Shown here: one piece after another, positions 8,591 through 19,146 of the stretch | Layout: each line of letters opens with the position of its first letter | How positions within the stretch are numbered: the stretch's first letter is position 1 | Assembly: GCF_036014175.1 (NCBI RefSeq) | Contig: NZ_CP107917.1 | Coordinates: 2,790,001 to 2,854,000 of the forward strand | Direction of reading: 5' to 3' | From: Streptomyces sp. NBC_00443 | GTDB lineage: Bacteria > Actinomycetota > Actinomycetes > Streptomycetales > Streptomycetaceae | Length of the DNA: 64,000 nt | Program-made: the position numbers and the translations under genes | The notes under the pieces: generated by a model | Database searches by the model: none | Told to the model about the DNA's origin: nothing | What the model saw: the letters and a program-made list of their open reading frames with translations, nothing else

Positions 8591-8624
8591 TGGTGCCCGC
8601 GGGCCGCAAAGCCCGCGGGCACCA
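8591..8624. terminator. intra-operon hairpin between binding protein and permease genes
   Basis: TGGTGCCCGCGGGC (8591-8604) and GCCCGCGGGCACCA (8611-8624), a perfect 14-bp stem with a 6-base loop. Its place after the substrate-binding protein gene suggests partial termination or mRNA stabilisation, giving excess binding protein over permease. Confidence 0.8.
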
Positions 8625-8647
8625 ATGCCTTCACCTGCCTTCCGGGG

Positions 8648-10399
8648 CTACTTCTTGGTCGTGCCGATGTTGAGGTAGTCGTACTGACCGCTGAAGGCCG
8701 CCGTGGACACCAGGTTGGTGAAGTTGGCGGGGCGGTACAGCAGGACCTTGAAGTAGGTCAGCGGGACGATCGCCGCCTGGTCCATGGCGAGCTTGTCGAT
8801 CTCGGCGTACATGCTGTTGCGCTGGGCCTCGTCCTCGGTGGCGATGGCCTTCTCCAGCATCTCGTTGATCTGCTTGTCATCGAGGTACGAGAGGTTGGTG
8901 TTGCCCGAGGCGCCGATCGCGTCACCGTGCAGGATCTGCTGCAGGAAGCCGTAGCCGCCCGGCCAGTCGGCACCCCACTGCATCATGTGCAGACCGATGT
9001 TCTGCTTCTTGTCGAACTCCGGCACACCCGCGTAGTCGGTGAAGTACTTGCCCGACGGGTACTGCTTCAGGCTGGCGTTGATGCCGACCTTCTTCAGCGA
9101 GGCGATGATCGCGGTGGCCGCGTCGATCTCCTGCGGGCGGTCGCTGCGCGCCGAGATGTTGGTGGTGATGGTCGACTTGCCGCAGGCCTTCAGCTGCTCC
9201 TTGGCCTTGGCCGCGTCGCCCTTGTTGCCGTCGGTCGCGTAGGTGTCCGCCTTCTTGTAGCCCGGGATGTCCGGCGGAAGGACGGTGGTGGCGATGTCAC
9301 CGCGGATCGGGCCGCCCTCGGCGGTCTGCACGGAGACCTTGTCGATGGCGAACTGGACGGCCTTGCGGCACTCGACCTTGTCGAACGGCGCGACCTGGGT
9401 GTTGATCGCCATGTAGACCAGGCGGCCACCGTAGGTGTTGTCCGTGTTGGCCTTCAGGTCGGCGCTGTTGACGACCTTCGCCTGGGTCGCGGCCTGGACG
9501 CCGGTACCACCGAGGTCGATCGCGTCACCGGACTGGACGTCCTGGTCGATCGTCTCGGCGTTGACCTTGAGCTTGACGACGATCTTGTCCGGGTACTGCT
9601 TGCGCAGCGGGTCCGTCTTCGCGTCCCAGTTCTTGTTGCGGACGAGGACGGCCTGCTTGCCCTCCTCGTAGCTCTCGAACTGGTACGAGCCCGAGGACAC
9701 GATGCTCTTGACGTAGTCGATGCCCTTGTCCTTGGCCTGGGGCACCGGTGCCGTCTGCGGCGTCGCCACCAGGTAGTCGAACTCCTGGAAGGCACGGTTG
9801 AGCTTGAAGACGACCGTGGTGTCGTCCGGCGTCTCGATGGACTTCAGGCCCTCGGCGCTCTTGTCCTTGTAGGGGCCCTTGTACTTGTCGCCGCCCTCGA
9901 GGAACTGCTGGAAGTAGTTCGGGCCGAGGGAGAGCACATCACGCGCGAAGTTGGAGCGCTCGACGGCGTACTTGACGTCCTTCGAGGTGATCGGCGTGCC
10001 GTCCTGGTACTTCAGGCCCGAACGCAGCTTGTACGTCCACGTCTTGCCGCCGTCGCTCGGCACGCCCGCGCTCTCGGCGAGGTCCGGCACGAGCTCGTTG
10101 CCGGCCTCGCCGGGTCCGGGCTTGAAGGTCATCAGCGGGCGGGCGTAGAGCCGGCTGAGGTTGTACATGTACGCGTAGTACGTGTTGCCAGGGTCGAAGG
10201 AGTCCGGGACGTCCGAGTACTCGTACGTGACCGTCCCACCCTTCTGGGTGGAGGCGTTGACGACACCCTTGGTCGCTGCGTTGGCCCCAGCCGACTTGTT
10301 TCCGTTGTTGTCCGAGTTGTCATCGGCCTTGCTGCAGGCCGAAAGCAGCAAGCTCGCACTGCCGACGACCGCGACCGCGGCCAGCATTGACCTTCGCAT
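8648..10399 (-). CDS. oligopeptide ABC transporter substrate-binding lipoprotein (SBP_bac_5)
   Basis: 583-residue secreted lipoprotein that captures peptides for the importer. The signal peptide MRRSMLAAVAVVGSASLLLSAC ends in a lipobox with Cys22. The mature protein has the family-5 solute-binding pattern, for example LVPDLAESAG..., TWTYKLRSGLKYQDGTPIT and KDVKYAVERS early, and the NIGLHMMQWGADWPGGYGF region late. A longer start at 10420 (MEGKQTI) is possible, but the signal peptide and the GGAGGGGAAG site favour 10399. It is the second gene of the operon. Confidence 0.95.
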   Translation of the reverse strand: MRRSMLAAVAVVGSASLLLSACSKADDNSDNNGNKSAGANAATKGVVNASTQKGGTVTYEYSDVPDSFDPGNTYYAYMYNLSRLYARPLMTFKPGPGEAGNELVPDLAESAGVPSDGGKTWTYKLRSGLKYQDGTPITSKDVKYAVERSNFARDVLSLGPNYFQQFLEGGDKYKGPYKDKSAEGLKSIETPDDTTVVFKLNRAFQEFDYLVATPQTAPVPQAKDKGIDYVKSIVSSGSYQFESYEEGKQAVLVRNKNWDAKTDPLRKQYPDKIVVKLKVNAETIDQDVQSGDAIDLGGTGVQAATQAKVVNSADLKANTDNTYGGRLVYMAINTQVAPFDKVECRKAVQFAIDKVSVQTAEGGPIRGDIATTVLPPDIPGYKKADTYATDGNKGDAAKAKEQLKACGKSTITTNISARSDRPQEIDAATAIIASLKKVGINASLKQYPSGKYFTDYAGVPEFDKKQNIGLHMMQWGADWPGGYGFLQQILHGDAIGASGNTNLSYLDDKQINEMLEKAIATEDEAQRNSMYAEIDKLAMDQAAIVPLTYFKVLLYRPANFTNLVSTAAFSGQYDYLNIGTTKK

Positions 10400-10457
10400 G
10401 ATGGTCTGCTTCCCCTCCATTGTTGGAAATCTTTGGGACTCTCGCCGCGGCCGCGGA

Positions 10458-11456
10458 TCAGCGGCTGCGCGGGTCGAGAGCGTCACGGAGACCGTCGCCG
10501 AGCAGGTTGAAGGCAAGGACGGTCACGAAGATGGCGAGGCCAGGAACGATCATGAACTGGGGATCGACCTGGTAGTAGTCGACCGCCTGGTTGATCATTC
10601 CGCCCCAGGAAGCCTGCGGAGGCTGGATGCCGACGCCGAGGAAGCTCAGGGACGCCTCGAAGAGGATGTTGGTCGGGATGAGCAGCGTCGAGTAGACGAT
10701 GATCGGGCCCACGAGGTTCGGCAGCAGCTCCCGGAAGAGGATGTACGGACCCTTGGCCCCCATCCCCCGCGAGGCGTCGACGAACTCCCGCTCGCGCAGG
10801 GCCAGTGTCTGGCCCCGGACGATGCGGCCCAGGTAGGGCCAGTTGAAGAAGCCGATGACGAAGATCAGCACACTGATGTGCAGCGGCAGGCCTTCCAGGC
10901 CGAAGGCACCGCCCTGCAGGGTGGCGGAGATGGCGATCGCGAACAGCAGGAGAGGGAACGCCAGGAAGGTGTCCATCAGTCGGCTGATGATCGTGTCGAC
11001 GCGTCCGCCGTAGTAACCGGCCACCACGCCGAGGACGGCGCCGATCGTGTTGGACAGGATCGTGGCGCCGAAGGCGACGACCAGCGAGACCCAGGAGCCC
11101 TCCAGGATGCGGGTGGCGATGTCCCGGCCGAACTTCGGCTCCACACCGAGCGGGTGCTCCCAGCTCATGCCGCCGAAGTCACCCTTGGGCAGCGACGTGT
11201 TGGGGTCGATCAGATCCTGGTTCAGGGCGTTGGGGTCCAGGCCGAACATCGCCTGGATGGGGCGGGAGAGGATCGCGAGCAGGATCAGCAGGATCACGAT
11301 GACCCCGCCGGCCACAGCCACCTTGTCCTTCTTGAACCGGGACCAGGCGATCTGGCCGAGGGAACGCCCCTCGATCTGGCTCTTCTCGACGCCGGAGAGA
11401 ACGGCCTCGGGCTGCGCGCCGGCCTCCGCTCCGGTTGTCTCGATCGGTGCGGTCAC
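10458..11456 (-). CDS. oligopeptide ABC transporter permease (DppC/OppC type)
   Basis: 332-residue inner-membrane permease. After about 50 cytoplasmic residues (SLGQIAWSRFKKDKVAVAGG precedes the first helix) there is a long external loop and five more helices, with the coupling region REREFVDASRGMGAKGPYI. This N-terminal OppC pattern (WxRFxxxKxAxxG) is typical. The GTG start follows a GAGAGGGG site; longer in-frame starts lack support. It is the first gene of the operon, an uncommon order (C-A-B-D-F). Its leader probably carries the operon promoter in the 362 bases upstream. Confidence 0.93.
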   Translation of the reverse strand: MTAPIETTGAEAGAQPEAVLSGVEKSQIEGRSLGQIAWSRFKKDKVAVAGGVIVILLILLAILSRPIQAMFGLDPNALNQDLIDPNTSLPKGDFGGMSWEHPLGVEPKFGRDIATRILEGSWVSLVVAFGATILSNTIGAVLGVVAGYYGGRVDTIISRLMDTFLAFPLLLFAIAISATLQGGAFGLEGLPLHISVLIFVIGFFNWPYLGRIVRGQTLALREREFVDASRGMGAKGPYILFRELLPNLVGPIIVYSTLLIPTNILFEASLSFLGVGIQPPQASWGGMINQAVDYYQVDPQFMIVPGLAIFVTVLAFNLLGDGLRDALDPRSR

Positions 11457-11776
11457 AGTGAGATTGACCCCTCTCGGCCGGCGGTTGCCGACCCCCCTGG
11501 CTGCCGCTGTAGCGGTTGCTTCCACTCGTACACAGGACCGACCGGCCCGTGTCTTGCCGGGAGTCTTCAACGCTTTGGCGATCTGTTGCCAGAGTTGGCG
11601 GGGAAAGGATGCGCAACCGTGATGCTGTCTGAGGGGTTCCGTTATCCGAACAGTGGGTATCGGCCGCCGGACGGGGTCCAGTTGGGGCGTATGAGGGCGG
11701 ACCGGGACCTTCCGATCGCATCTACGCGCGAAGATCGGCCTGGGAAACCGCAGCAGACGACCCTTTGCACCTACGA
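11457..11776. other. promoter-bearing intergenic region upstream of the peptide ABC operon
   Basis: No gene is recognised. This region must hold the promoter of the minus-strand transporter operon, but I cannot pick convincing -35/-10 hexamers. No riboswitch or repeat was recognised. Confidence 0.4.
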
Positions 11777-11822
11777 CAGTCGGGTTGCCGACTGATCAGC
11801 AGGTTAGCCGACAAATGATCAG
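11777..11822. terminator. hairpin and inverted repeat after the first SseB-like gene
   Basis: CAGTCGG (11777-11783) gttg CCGACTG (11788-11794) forms a tight 7-bp hairpin. It overlaps a second perfect inverted repeat, CTGATCA (11792-11798) and TGATCAG (11816-11822), which reaches the stop codon of the SseB-like gene. The first is a plausible terminator for that minus-strand gene; the second could be part of it or an operator. Confidence 0.55.
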
Positions 11823-12610
11823 TAACGGCCCTGTGCCGGTGGGTAGCCGTAGCCGGCCACCGGTGCCTGCGCGGGGGCAGCGACGTGTGCCTCACGGTCG
11901 TAGAACGGGCGGGCGCTCACTCTCATCCACATGGCGACCGGGTCGTCCTCGTCGGACATCGCCACGGTCGAGACCGGCAGCCCGTCCGGGACCGCGCCGA
12001 TCGACTGCGACATCATCGAGCGCACCGAGTCGACCGCGGGCGGGCTGGTGTCGAACACGTCGAGCCCGATGGCGAGATACGGCGCACCGAGCGCCGGCTG
12101 CACCCAGGCGCGGCGCAGCGAGCGGACCGCCGGGGTGCGGTGGGCGTTCTGCGCGAGGAGGGCGTAGAACTGCGGGATCTCGATGCCGGGTTCCGCCAGG
12201 CGCAGCGGGCCGGCGGGCTGGCGGTCCAGGCCGGTGGCGATGCGGCGCAGGTCGAGCCACGGGATGCCGACGCCGCCGCCGGGGGCGTGCGGGTTGAGCC
12301 AGAGGCCGAAGTGGTCCGGGTAGAGGGTGCGGGCCACGTCGACTCCGTCGACGACCTCGTAGCTGCGGTTCCAGCCGCTGGCCGACAGCTCCTGGGCGGA
12401 GGTGACGCACGGGGCGTAGCCGTAGCCCTCGACGTCCATGTTCCCGTACTGGGCGTCCGGGGAGCCGCCCTGGCCGTGCCACAGCAGCATCCAGACCTGG
12501 CCGGAGGACGGGGTCGCGAGCGCGCGCAGGAGGGCCTCGTAGGCGTCGTAGCGCCCGGGCGTCACCTGGCGCAGCATGTGCTCGACGCTGCCGCTGAGGC
12601 TCGCGCTCAC
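11819..12610 (-). CDS. SseB family (enhanced serine sensitivity) protein, first copy
   Basis: 263-residue cytoplasmic protein related to E. coli SseB, whose overproduction affects serine sensitivity; the biochemical role is unknown. It has the SseB-type N-terminal segment around EALLRALATPSSGQVWMLLW and a C-terminal half with FYALLAQNAHRTPAVRSLRRAWVQP and PVAMWMRVSARPFYDRE. That RPFY ending is shared with the neighbouring copy at 12784 (VIAWMRAQVRPFYQRDF), which is also 263 residues, so the two are paralogues. The GTG start (VSASLSGSVEHML) follows GAAGGGGCGG and is preferred over an ATG 36 bases upstream. It lies near serine/glycine metabolism genes. Confidence 0.75.
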   Translation of the reverse strand: MSASLSGSVEHMLRQVTPGRYDAYEALLRALATPSSGQVWMLLWHGQGGSPDAQYGNMDVEGYGYAPCVTSAQELSASGWNRSYEVVDGVDVARTLYPDHFGLWLNPHAPGGGVGIPWLDLRRIATGLDRQPAGPLRLAEPGIEIPQFYALLAQNAHRTPAVRSLRRAWVQPALGAPYLAIGLDVFDTSPPAVDSVRSMMSQSIGAVPDGLPVSTVAMSDEDDPVAMWMRVSARPFYDREAHVAAPAQAPVAGYGYPPAQGRY

Positions 12611-12689
12611 CTGTAGTACCGCCCCTTCTGAAGAGTTGCCCCGCATTGAGTGACAGCTTAGGCGCCCAGTAGCTCGGGCCTTGTTCTGC

Positions 12690-12759
12690 GTGCGCGTGTG
12701 CGGGTGCATGGTGGCTGGTCGCGCGGCGGAGCCGCACATTGATGCAGTCCCGCGCCCCT
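12690..12759 (-). repeat. Streptomyces intergenic repeat element (copy A)
   Basis: Read on the minus strand this begins AGGGGCGCGGGACTG, continues through a GCGCGACCAGCCACCATGC segment and ends GCACCCGCAC. This is a short dispersed element I recognise from many Streptomyces intergenic spaces. A second copy lies at about 62701-62765 in this window, inside a reading frame. Confidence 0.65.
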
Positions 12760-12783
12760 GGCGGGCGCTGCCCGCTAGGGACG

Positions 12784-13575
12784 CTAGAAGTCCCGCTGAT
12801 AGAAGGGCCTTACCTGCGCCCGCATCCAGGCGATCACCGGGTCCTCGGCCACGTCCAGCAGGACCAGGTTGACCGGCCAGGGCACCGGGGCGCGGTTGAG
12901 GGCACGGGCCAGGGCGTCCATGGGGGCGGCGCGCAAGTCGCCCTCCCAGAGGGAGAGTTCCACGCCGATGAACATCACCGGGGCCGCCGTCTCGATCGAG
13001 GCGAGGCAGCGGCGGGCCGTCGTGACCACGCCGGTTTCGGCGAACTCGGCGGACGCCACCGCGAGGAAGTCGATCGGGTCGTCCTGCCAGTCCGGCTCGT
13101 AGAGCTTGACGCGGCCCCCGGAGGTGAGGCCTTCCAGCGGGGTGCGGCCCACGCGGCAGAGCTCGGCCACCGCCGCCGGGGGCAGCGGGACGCCGACCAC
13201 GCCGTCGGGATTGACGGCCATGCCCACCTGCGGCGGCAGACCGCGGGCGAACTCCACCGCGGGGGCGATGGTGAACGACATGTGGGAGCCGACCACCTGG
13301 CGGAACTGCTCCTCGGAGCTGAAGACCGGCACGTACGCCTGGCCCTCGATCTCCACCGTCGGCAGGTCCAGCGGGCCGCTGTCCGGGCCGCCGCCACTGG
13401 GCAGGGGCACCCAGACGAAGCTGCGGCCCAGCACCTCGATGATCCGGCCGCCGGCCGAGGGGAGGCCGAGGGAGGCCGAGAGCACCTCCTCCAGTTCGTT
13501 GCCGGGCCATCCGCCGTGGGAGTGGAGGTGTGCCCCTGCCGGGAAGTCCGCGGGGAGTTCCGCCGGGAAGTCCAT
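12784..13575 (-). CDS. SseB family (enhanced serine sensitivity) protein, second copy
   Basis: 263-residue paralogue of the protein at 11819. The N-terminal domain has GRSFVWVPLPSGG and PVFSSEEQFRQVVG, typical of the SseB N-terminal domain; the C-terminal domain has FLAVASAEFAETGVVTTARR and ends VIAWMRAQVRPFYQRDF. No signal peptide or membrane segment is seen. The ATG is preceded by GAGAAG. It is transcribed towards the first copy across a repeat element and may be co-transcribed with it. Link to serine metabolism is by family name and by the nearby sdaA/glyA genes only. Confidence 0.75.
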   Translation of the reverse strand: MDFPAELPADFPAGAHLHSHGGWPGNELEEVLSASLGLPSAGGRIIEVLGRSFVWVPLPSGGGPDSGPLDLPTVEIEGQAYVPVFSSEEQFRQVVGSHMSFTIAPAVEFARGLPPQVGMAVNPDGVVGVPLPPAAVAELCRVGRTPLEGLTSGGRVKLYEPDWQDDPIDFLAVASAEFAETGVVTTARRCLASIETAAPVMFIGVELSLWEGDLRAAPMDALARALNRAPVPWPVNLVLLDVAEDPVIAWMRAQVRPFYQRDF

Positions 13576-13657
13576 CTACTTCTCAACCGCCTGGTGTGAA
13601 CCGCTGCTGTGGCTCAAAAGGCTAGCGGGTGGCCGTCCCGTACAGGTCCTCGGCCGG

Positions 13658-14332
13658 TCAGCCCGTGAACCCGATCCGGCGCAGTACGCCCGCCGCCTCC
13701 CGGTCGATCAGCACCGCCGAGCCGCATCCCGGGGGCAGGTGGCCCTTCTCCACGGAGCGCAGCAGGTGGGCCGCGGCCCTGCGGTGGCGCAGGAAGGCGT
13801 ACCGCGAGACGCCCCGGCCGCGCTCGCGCTGGCCCTCCAGGGCCGTGCCCGGGTCGACGTCGAGCAGCAGCAGGTGCAGGGTGCCGCCGCGACGGCGGGC
13901 CTCGCGGGCCAGCCAGCCGCGCACCCAGGCCTGCGTACCGCAGTCGTGCACGACGACGCCCTGGCCGGAGCGCACGGCGCGGCGCAGGCCGGCGTAGTGC
14001 GCGAGGCGGGCCAGGGGGCGGTAGACGGCATAGGGCAGGAAGCCGGGCATGCGGGCGTCCCAGCGGTCCCGGGTGTCCTGGGAGTCGATGCGGGCGCCCT
14101 GCACCGTCCGCCGCATCAGCGTCGACTTGCCGCTGCCGGGCAGCCCCGTGATCACGACGAGGTCCTCGGGGGCGAAGAGCAGCGCGTGCGGGCTGTGGCC
14201 GGAGCGTTCGCGAAGGTCACGGACCACCGGTGCGACGCACGTGCCCGGGGCCTCGACGGCCGGGGCCGCGGGCTGCTTGGGCAGCGCGATGCCCGACGTC
14301 GTGGCGTACGCCGTGGTGCGCTTCACCGTCAT
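13658..14332 (-). CDS. small P-loop NTPase / kinase-like protein
   Basis: 224-residue cytoplasmic protein with a Walker A motif GLPGSGKST at about residues 63-71 (preceded by LVVITG), then RIDSQDTRDRW and later GTLHLLLLDVDPGTALEGQRERGRG, a layout seen in nucleoside-kinase-like and zeta-toxin-like AAA_33 proteins. The substrate is unknown. The ATG follows GGAGGACG, an excellent ribosome site. It is divergent from the glycine riboswitch and gcvT, so its promoter lies in the same spacer. No antitoxin partner is seen, so a toxin role is unlikely. Confidence 0.75.
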   Translation of the reverse strand: MTVKRTTAYATTSGIALPKQPAAPAVEAPGTCVAPVVRDLRERSGHSPHALLFAPEDLVVITGLPGSGKSTLMRRTVQGARIDSQDTRDRWDARMPGFLPYAVYRPLARLAHYAGLRRAVRSGQGVVVHDCGTQAWVRGWLAREARRRGGTLHLLLLDVDPGTALEGQRERGRGVSRYAFLRHRRAAAHLLRSVEKGHLPPGCGSAVLIDREAAGVLRRIGFTG

Positions 14333-14505
14333 CGTCCTCCTCCGGTTCAGGATTCCCCATCCCCACTGAGCGTAAAGAGAAGGTAATGGATGATCTCCCG
14401 CATTTTCGTTCACTTCCTGCCACAACCCCGTTACAGACGTGGCCTGCCGAAGACGGGCCGGGCGTGCAATGATGTCCGCGCCAACTGCATACCGGCCGTT
14501 CGAAT

Positions 14506-14735
14506 CCGCGCGGGAGAGTCCCCAGCAGTGCATCGCTGGGGCGCCGAAGGAGCAAGTCCCTCCCTTGAATCTCTCAGGCCCCGTTACCGCGCGGGCGAGG
14601 CACATCTGAAAAGCGAGTCCCCCTTTTCGCCGAGAAGAGGCGTGGGCTCCACCCAAGGTGCAAGCCCTGACCTGGCCCTCGGCCGGTCATGGCGAACCTC
14701 TCAGGTTCCGATGACAGATGGGGAGGAACGACCTC
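14506..14735 (+). promoter_or_regulatory. tandem glycine riboswitch
   Basis: Two adjacent glycine aptamers. Aptamer 1 (about 14506-14594) is closed by CCGCGCGG (14506-14513) pairing with CCGCGCGG (14587-14594) and contains GGGAGAGTCC, GCCGAAGGAGCAAG and CTCTCAGG. Aptamer 2 (about 14595-14735) contains CTGAAAAGCGAG and ends with CCTCTCAGG followed by TTCCGATGACAGATGGGGAG. These are the classic conserved elements. It ends about 30 bases before gcvT with no terminator hairpin between, so control is probably at translation or by a less obvious switch. Glycine binding is expected to turn on gcvT, gcvH and possibly glyA. Confidence 0.95.
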
Positions 14736-14764
14736 GCCGTCATGCCTTGGGAGAAAACCGTCCG

Positions 14765-15886
<1,122 letters not shown>

Positions 15887-15915
15887 CTCCAGAAGCAGAG
15901 ACTGGCAGCGGCCCC

Positions 15916-15950
15916 TGCGTGAGCCTGCGCACATTTGTGCTGCTCACGCA
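15916..15950. terminator. hairpin between gcvT and gcvH (possible attenuator)
   Basis: TGCGTGAGC (15916-15924) and GCTCACGCA (15942-15950), with an inner GCAC...GTGC pairing around an ATTT loop. It sits between two co-directional pathway genes, so it may reduce read-through or stabilise mRNA ends rather than end transcription fully. Confidence 0.6.
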
Positions 15951-16007
15951 CGTTTCCAGCGGTCCCCCCTTCATCACCACTCCCGCGCGTACAGGAGAAT
16001 TCAGGCC

Positions 16008-16385
16008 ATGAGCAACCCCCAGCAGCTGCGCTACAGCAAGGAGCACGAGTGGCTGTCGACCGCCGAGGACGGCGTCTCGACGGTCGGCATCACCGAGTTC
16101 GCGGCCAACGCGCTCGGCGATGTCGTCTACGCCCAGCTCCCCGAGGTCGGCTCGACCGTGACCGCGGGTGACACCTGCGGCGAGCTGGAGTCGACCAAGT
16201 CCGTGTCGGACCTGTACTCCCCGGTCACCGGTGAGATCACCGAGATCAACGAGGACGTGGTGAACGACCCGGCGCTCGTGAACTCGGCCCCCTTCGAGGG
16301 CGGCTGGCTGTTCAAGGTACGCATCACGGAGGAGCCGGCCGACCTGCTCTCCGCCGACGAGTACGTCGCCCACACCGCCGGCTGA
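16008..16385 (+). CDS. gcvH: glycine cleavage system H protein
   Basis: 125-residue lipoyl carrier that shuttles the aminomethyl group between the P, T and L proteins. The lipoylation lysine is in [10 protein letters not shown], embedded in the conserved [20 protein letters not shown] region; the start has YSKEHEWL and the end GGWLFKVRI. Length is exactly that of bacterial H proteins. Start ATG has AGGAG upstream. Co-directional with gcvT and glyA (15 bases to glyA). Confidence 0.98.
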   Translation: MSNPQQLRYSKEHEWLSTAEDGVSTVGITEFAANALGDVVYAQLPEVGSTVTAGDTCGELESTKSVSDLYSPVTGEITEINEDVVNDPALVNSAPFEGGWLFKVRITEEPADLLSADEYVAHTAG

Positions 16386-16400
16386 GGAGTTACACCCCTT

Positions 16401-17675
16401 ATGTCTGACAAGTCGCTTCTGAACACGCCCCTGCACGAGCTCGACCCGGCGATCGCCGCCGCGCTCGACGCCGAGCTGGAGCGCCAGCAGTCCACCCTGG
16501 AGATGATCGCCTCCGAGAACTTCGCGCCGGTCGCGGTCATGGAGGCGCAGGGCTCGGTCGCCACGAACAAGTACGCCGAGGGCTACCCGGGCCGCCGCTA
16601 CTACGGCGGCTGCGAGCACGTCGACGTCGCCGAGCAGATCGCCATCGACCGGGTCAAGGAGCTGTTCGGCGCCGAGTACGCCAACGTCCAGCCGCACTCG
16701 GGCGCCTCCGCCAACCAGGCCGCCCTGTTCGCGCTGGCCCAGCCCGGCGACACCATCCTGGGCCTGGACCTGGCCCACGGCGGCCACCTCACGCACGGGA
16801 TGCGGCTGAACTTCTCGGGCAAGCAGTTCAAGGTGGTCCCGTACCACGTGGACACCGAGACCGGCCTGGTCGACATGGCCGAGGTCGAGCGGCTCGCCAA
16901 GGAGCACCGCCCGAAGGTGATCATCGCCGGCTGGTCGGCGTACCCGCGCAAGCTGGACTTCGCCGAGTTCCGCCGGATCGCCGACGAGGTCGAGGCGTAT
17001 CTGTGGGTCGACATGGCGCACTTCGCCGGTCTGGTCGCGGCCGGGCTGCACCCGAACCCGGTCGAGCACGCGGACGTGGTCACCTCCACGACGCACAAGA
17101 CGCTGGGCGGCCCGCGCGGCGGCATCATCCTGGCGAAGAAGGACTTCGCGAAGAAGCTGAACTCGTCCGTCTTCCCGGGCTTCCAGGGCGGTCCCCTGGA
17201 GCACGTGATCGCGGCCAAGGCGGTCTCCTTCAAGGTCGCCGCGAGCGAGGACTTCAAGGAGCGCCAGCGCCGTACGGTCGAGGGCGCGCGGATCCTCGCC
17301 GACCGTCTGACCGCCGCCGACGCCCGCGAGGCCGGCGTGAACGTGCTGTCCGGCGGCACCGACGTGCACCTGATCCTGGTGGACCTGCGCGAGTCGGAGC
17401 TGGACGGGCAGCAGGCCGAGGACCGCCTCCACGAGGTCGGCATCACGGTCAACCGCAACGCCGTCCCGAACGACCCCCGCCCGCCGATGGTGACCTCGGG
17501 TCTGCGGATCGGTACGCCGGCGCTGGCGACCCGCGGTTTCACGGCCGAGGACTTCGCCGAGGTCGCGGAGGTCATCGCCGCGGCGCTGAAGCCGTCCTAC
17601 GACGCGGACGCGCTGAAGGCCCGGGTCAGGGCGCTCACGGACAAGCACCCGCTGTACCCCGGTCTGAACAAGTAG
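16401..17675 (+). CDS. glyA: serine hydroxymethyltransferase
   Basis: 424-residue PLP enzyme that interconverts serine and glycine with tetrahydrofolate. Diagnostic segments: [12 protein letters not shown], the PLP-lysine region [14 protein letters not shown], and [14 protein letters not shown]. Fifteen bases after gcvH with GAGGAG-like spacing upstream of its ATG, so it is probably in the same riboswitch-controlled mRNA. A strong terminator follows it. Confidence 0.98.
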   Translation: MSDKSLLNTPLHELDPAIAAALDAELERQQSTLEMIASENFAPVAVMEAQGSVATNKYAEGYPGRRYYGGCEHVDVAEQIAIDRVKELFGAEYANVQPHSGASANQAALFALAQPGDTILGLDLAHGGHLTHGMRLNFSGKQFKVVPYHVDTETGLVDMAEVERLAKEHRPKVIIAGWSAYPRKLDFAEFRRIADEVEAYLWVDMAHFAGLVAAGLHPNPVEHADVVTSTTHKTLGGPRGGIILAKKDFAKKLNSSVFPGFQGGPLEHVIAAKAVSFKVAASEDFKERQRRTVEGARILADRLTAADAREAGVNVLSGGTDVHLILVDLRESELDGQQAEDRLHEVGITVNRNAVPNDPRPPMVTSGLRIGTPALATRGFTAEDFAEVAEVIAAALKPSYDADALKARVRALTDKHPLYPGLNK

Positions 17676-17684
17676 TTCCTTTCT

Positions 17685-17726
17685 GTGGGGTGTCCCGCAC
17701 ACTCGTAGGTGAGCGGGACACCCCAC
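17685..17726. terminator. hairpin terminator between glyA and sdaA
   Basis: GTGGGGTGTCCCGC (17685-17698) and GCGGGACACCCCAC (17713-17726), a perfect 14-bp stem with a 14-base loop, only 10 bases after the glyA stop. It ends about 34 bases before sdaA and so separates the two transcripts, or acts as an attenuator if sdaA is read from glyA. Confidence 0.88.
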
Positions 17727-17760
17727 GCCCCTGTTCCACCCCGTATTGAGGAGTCCCCCC

Positions 17761-19128
<1,368 letters not shown>

Positions 19129-19146
19129 TCCCGTGCTGACAGGGTG

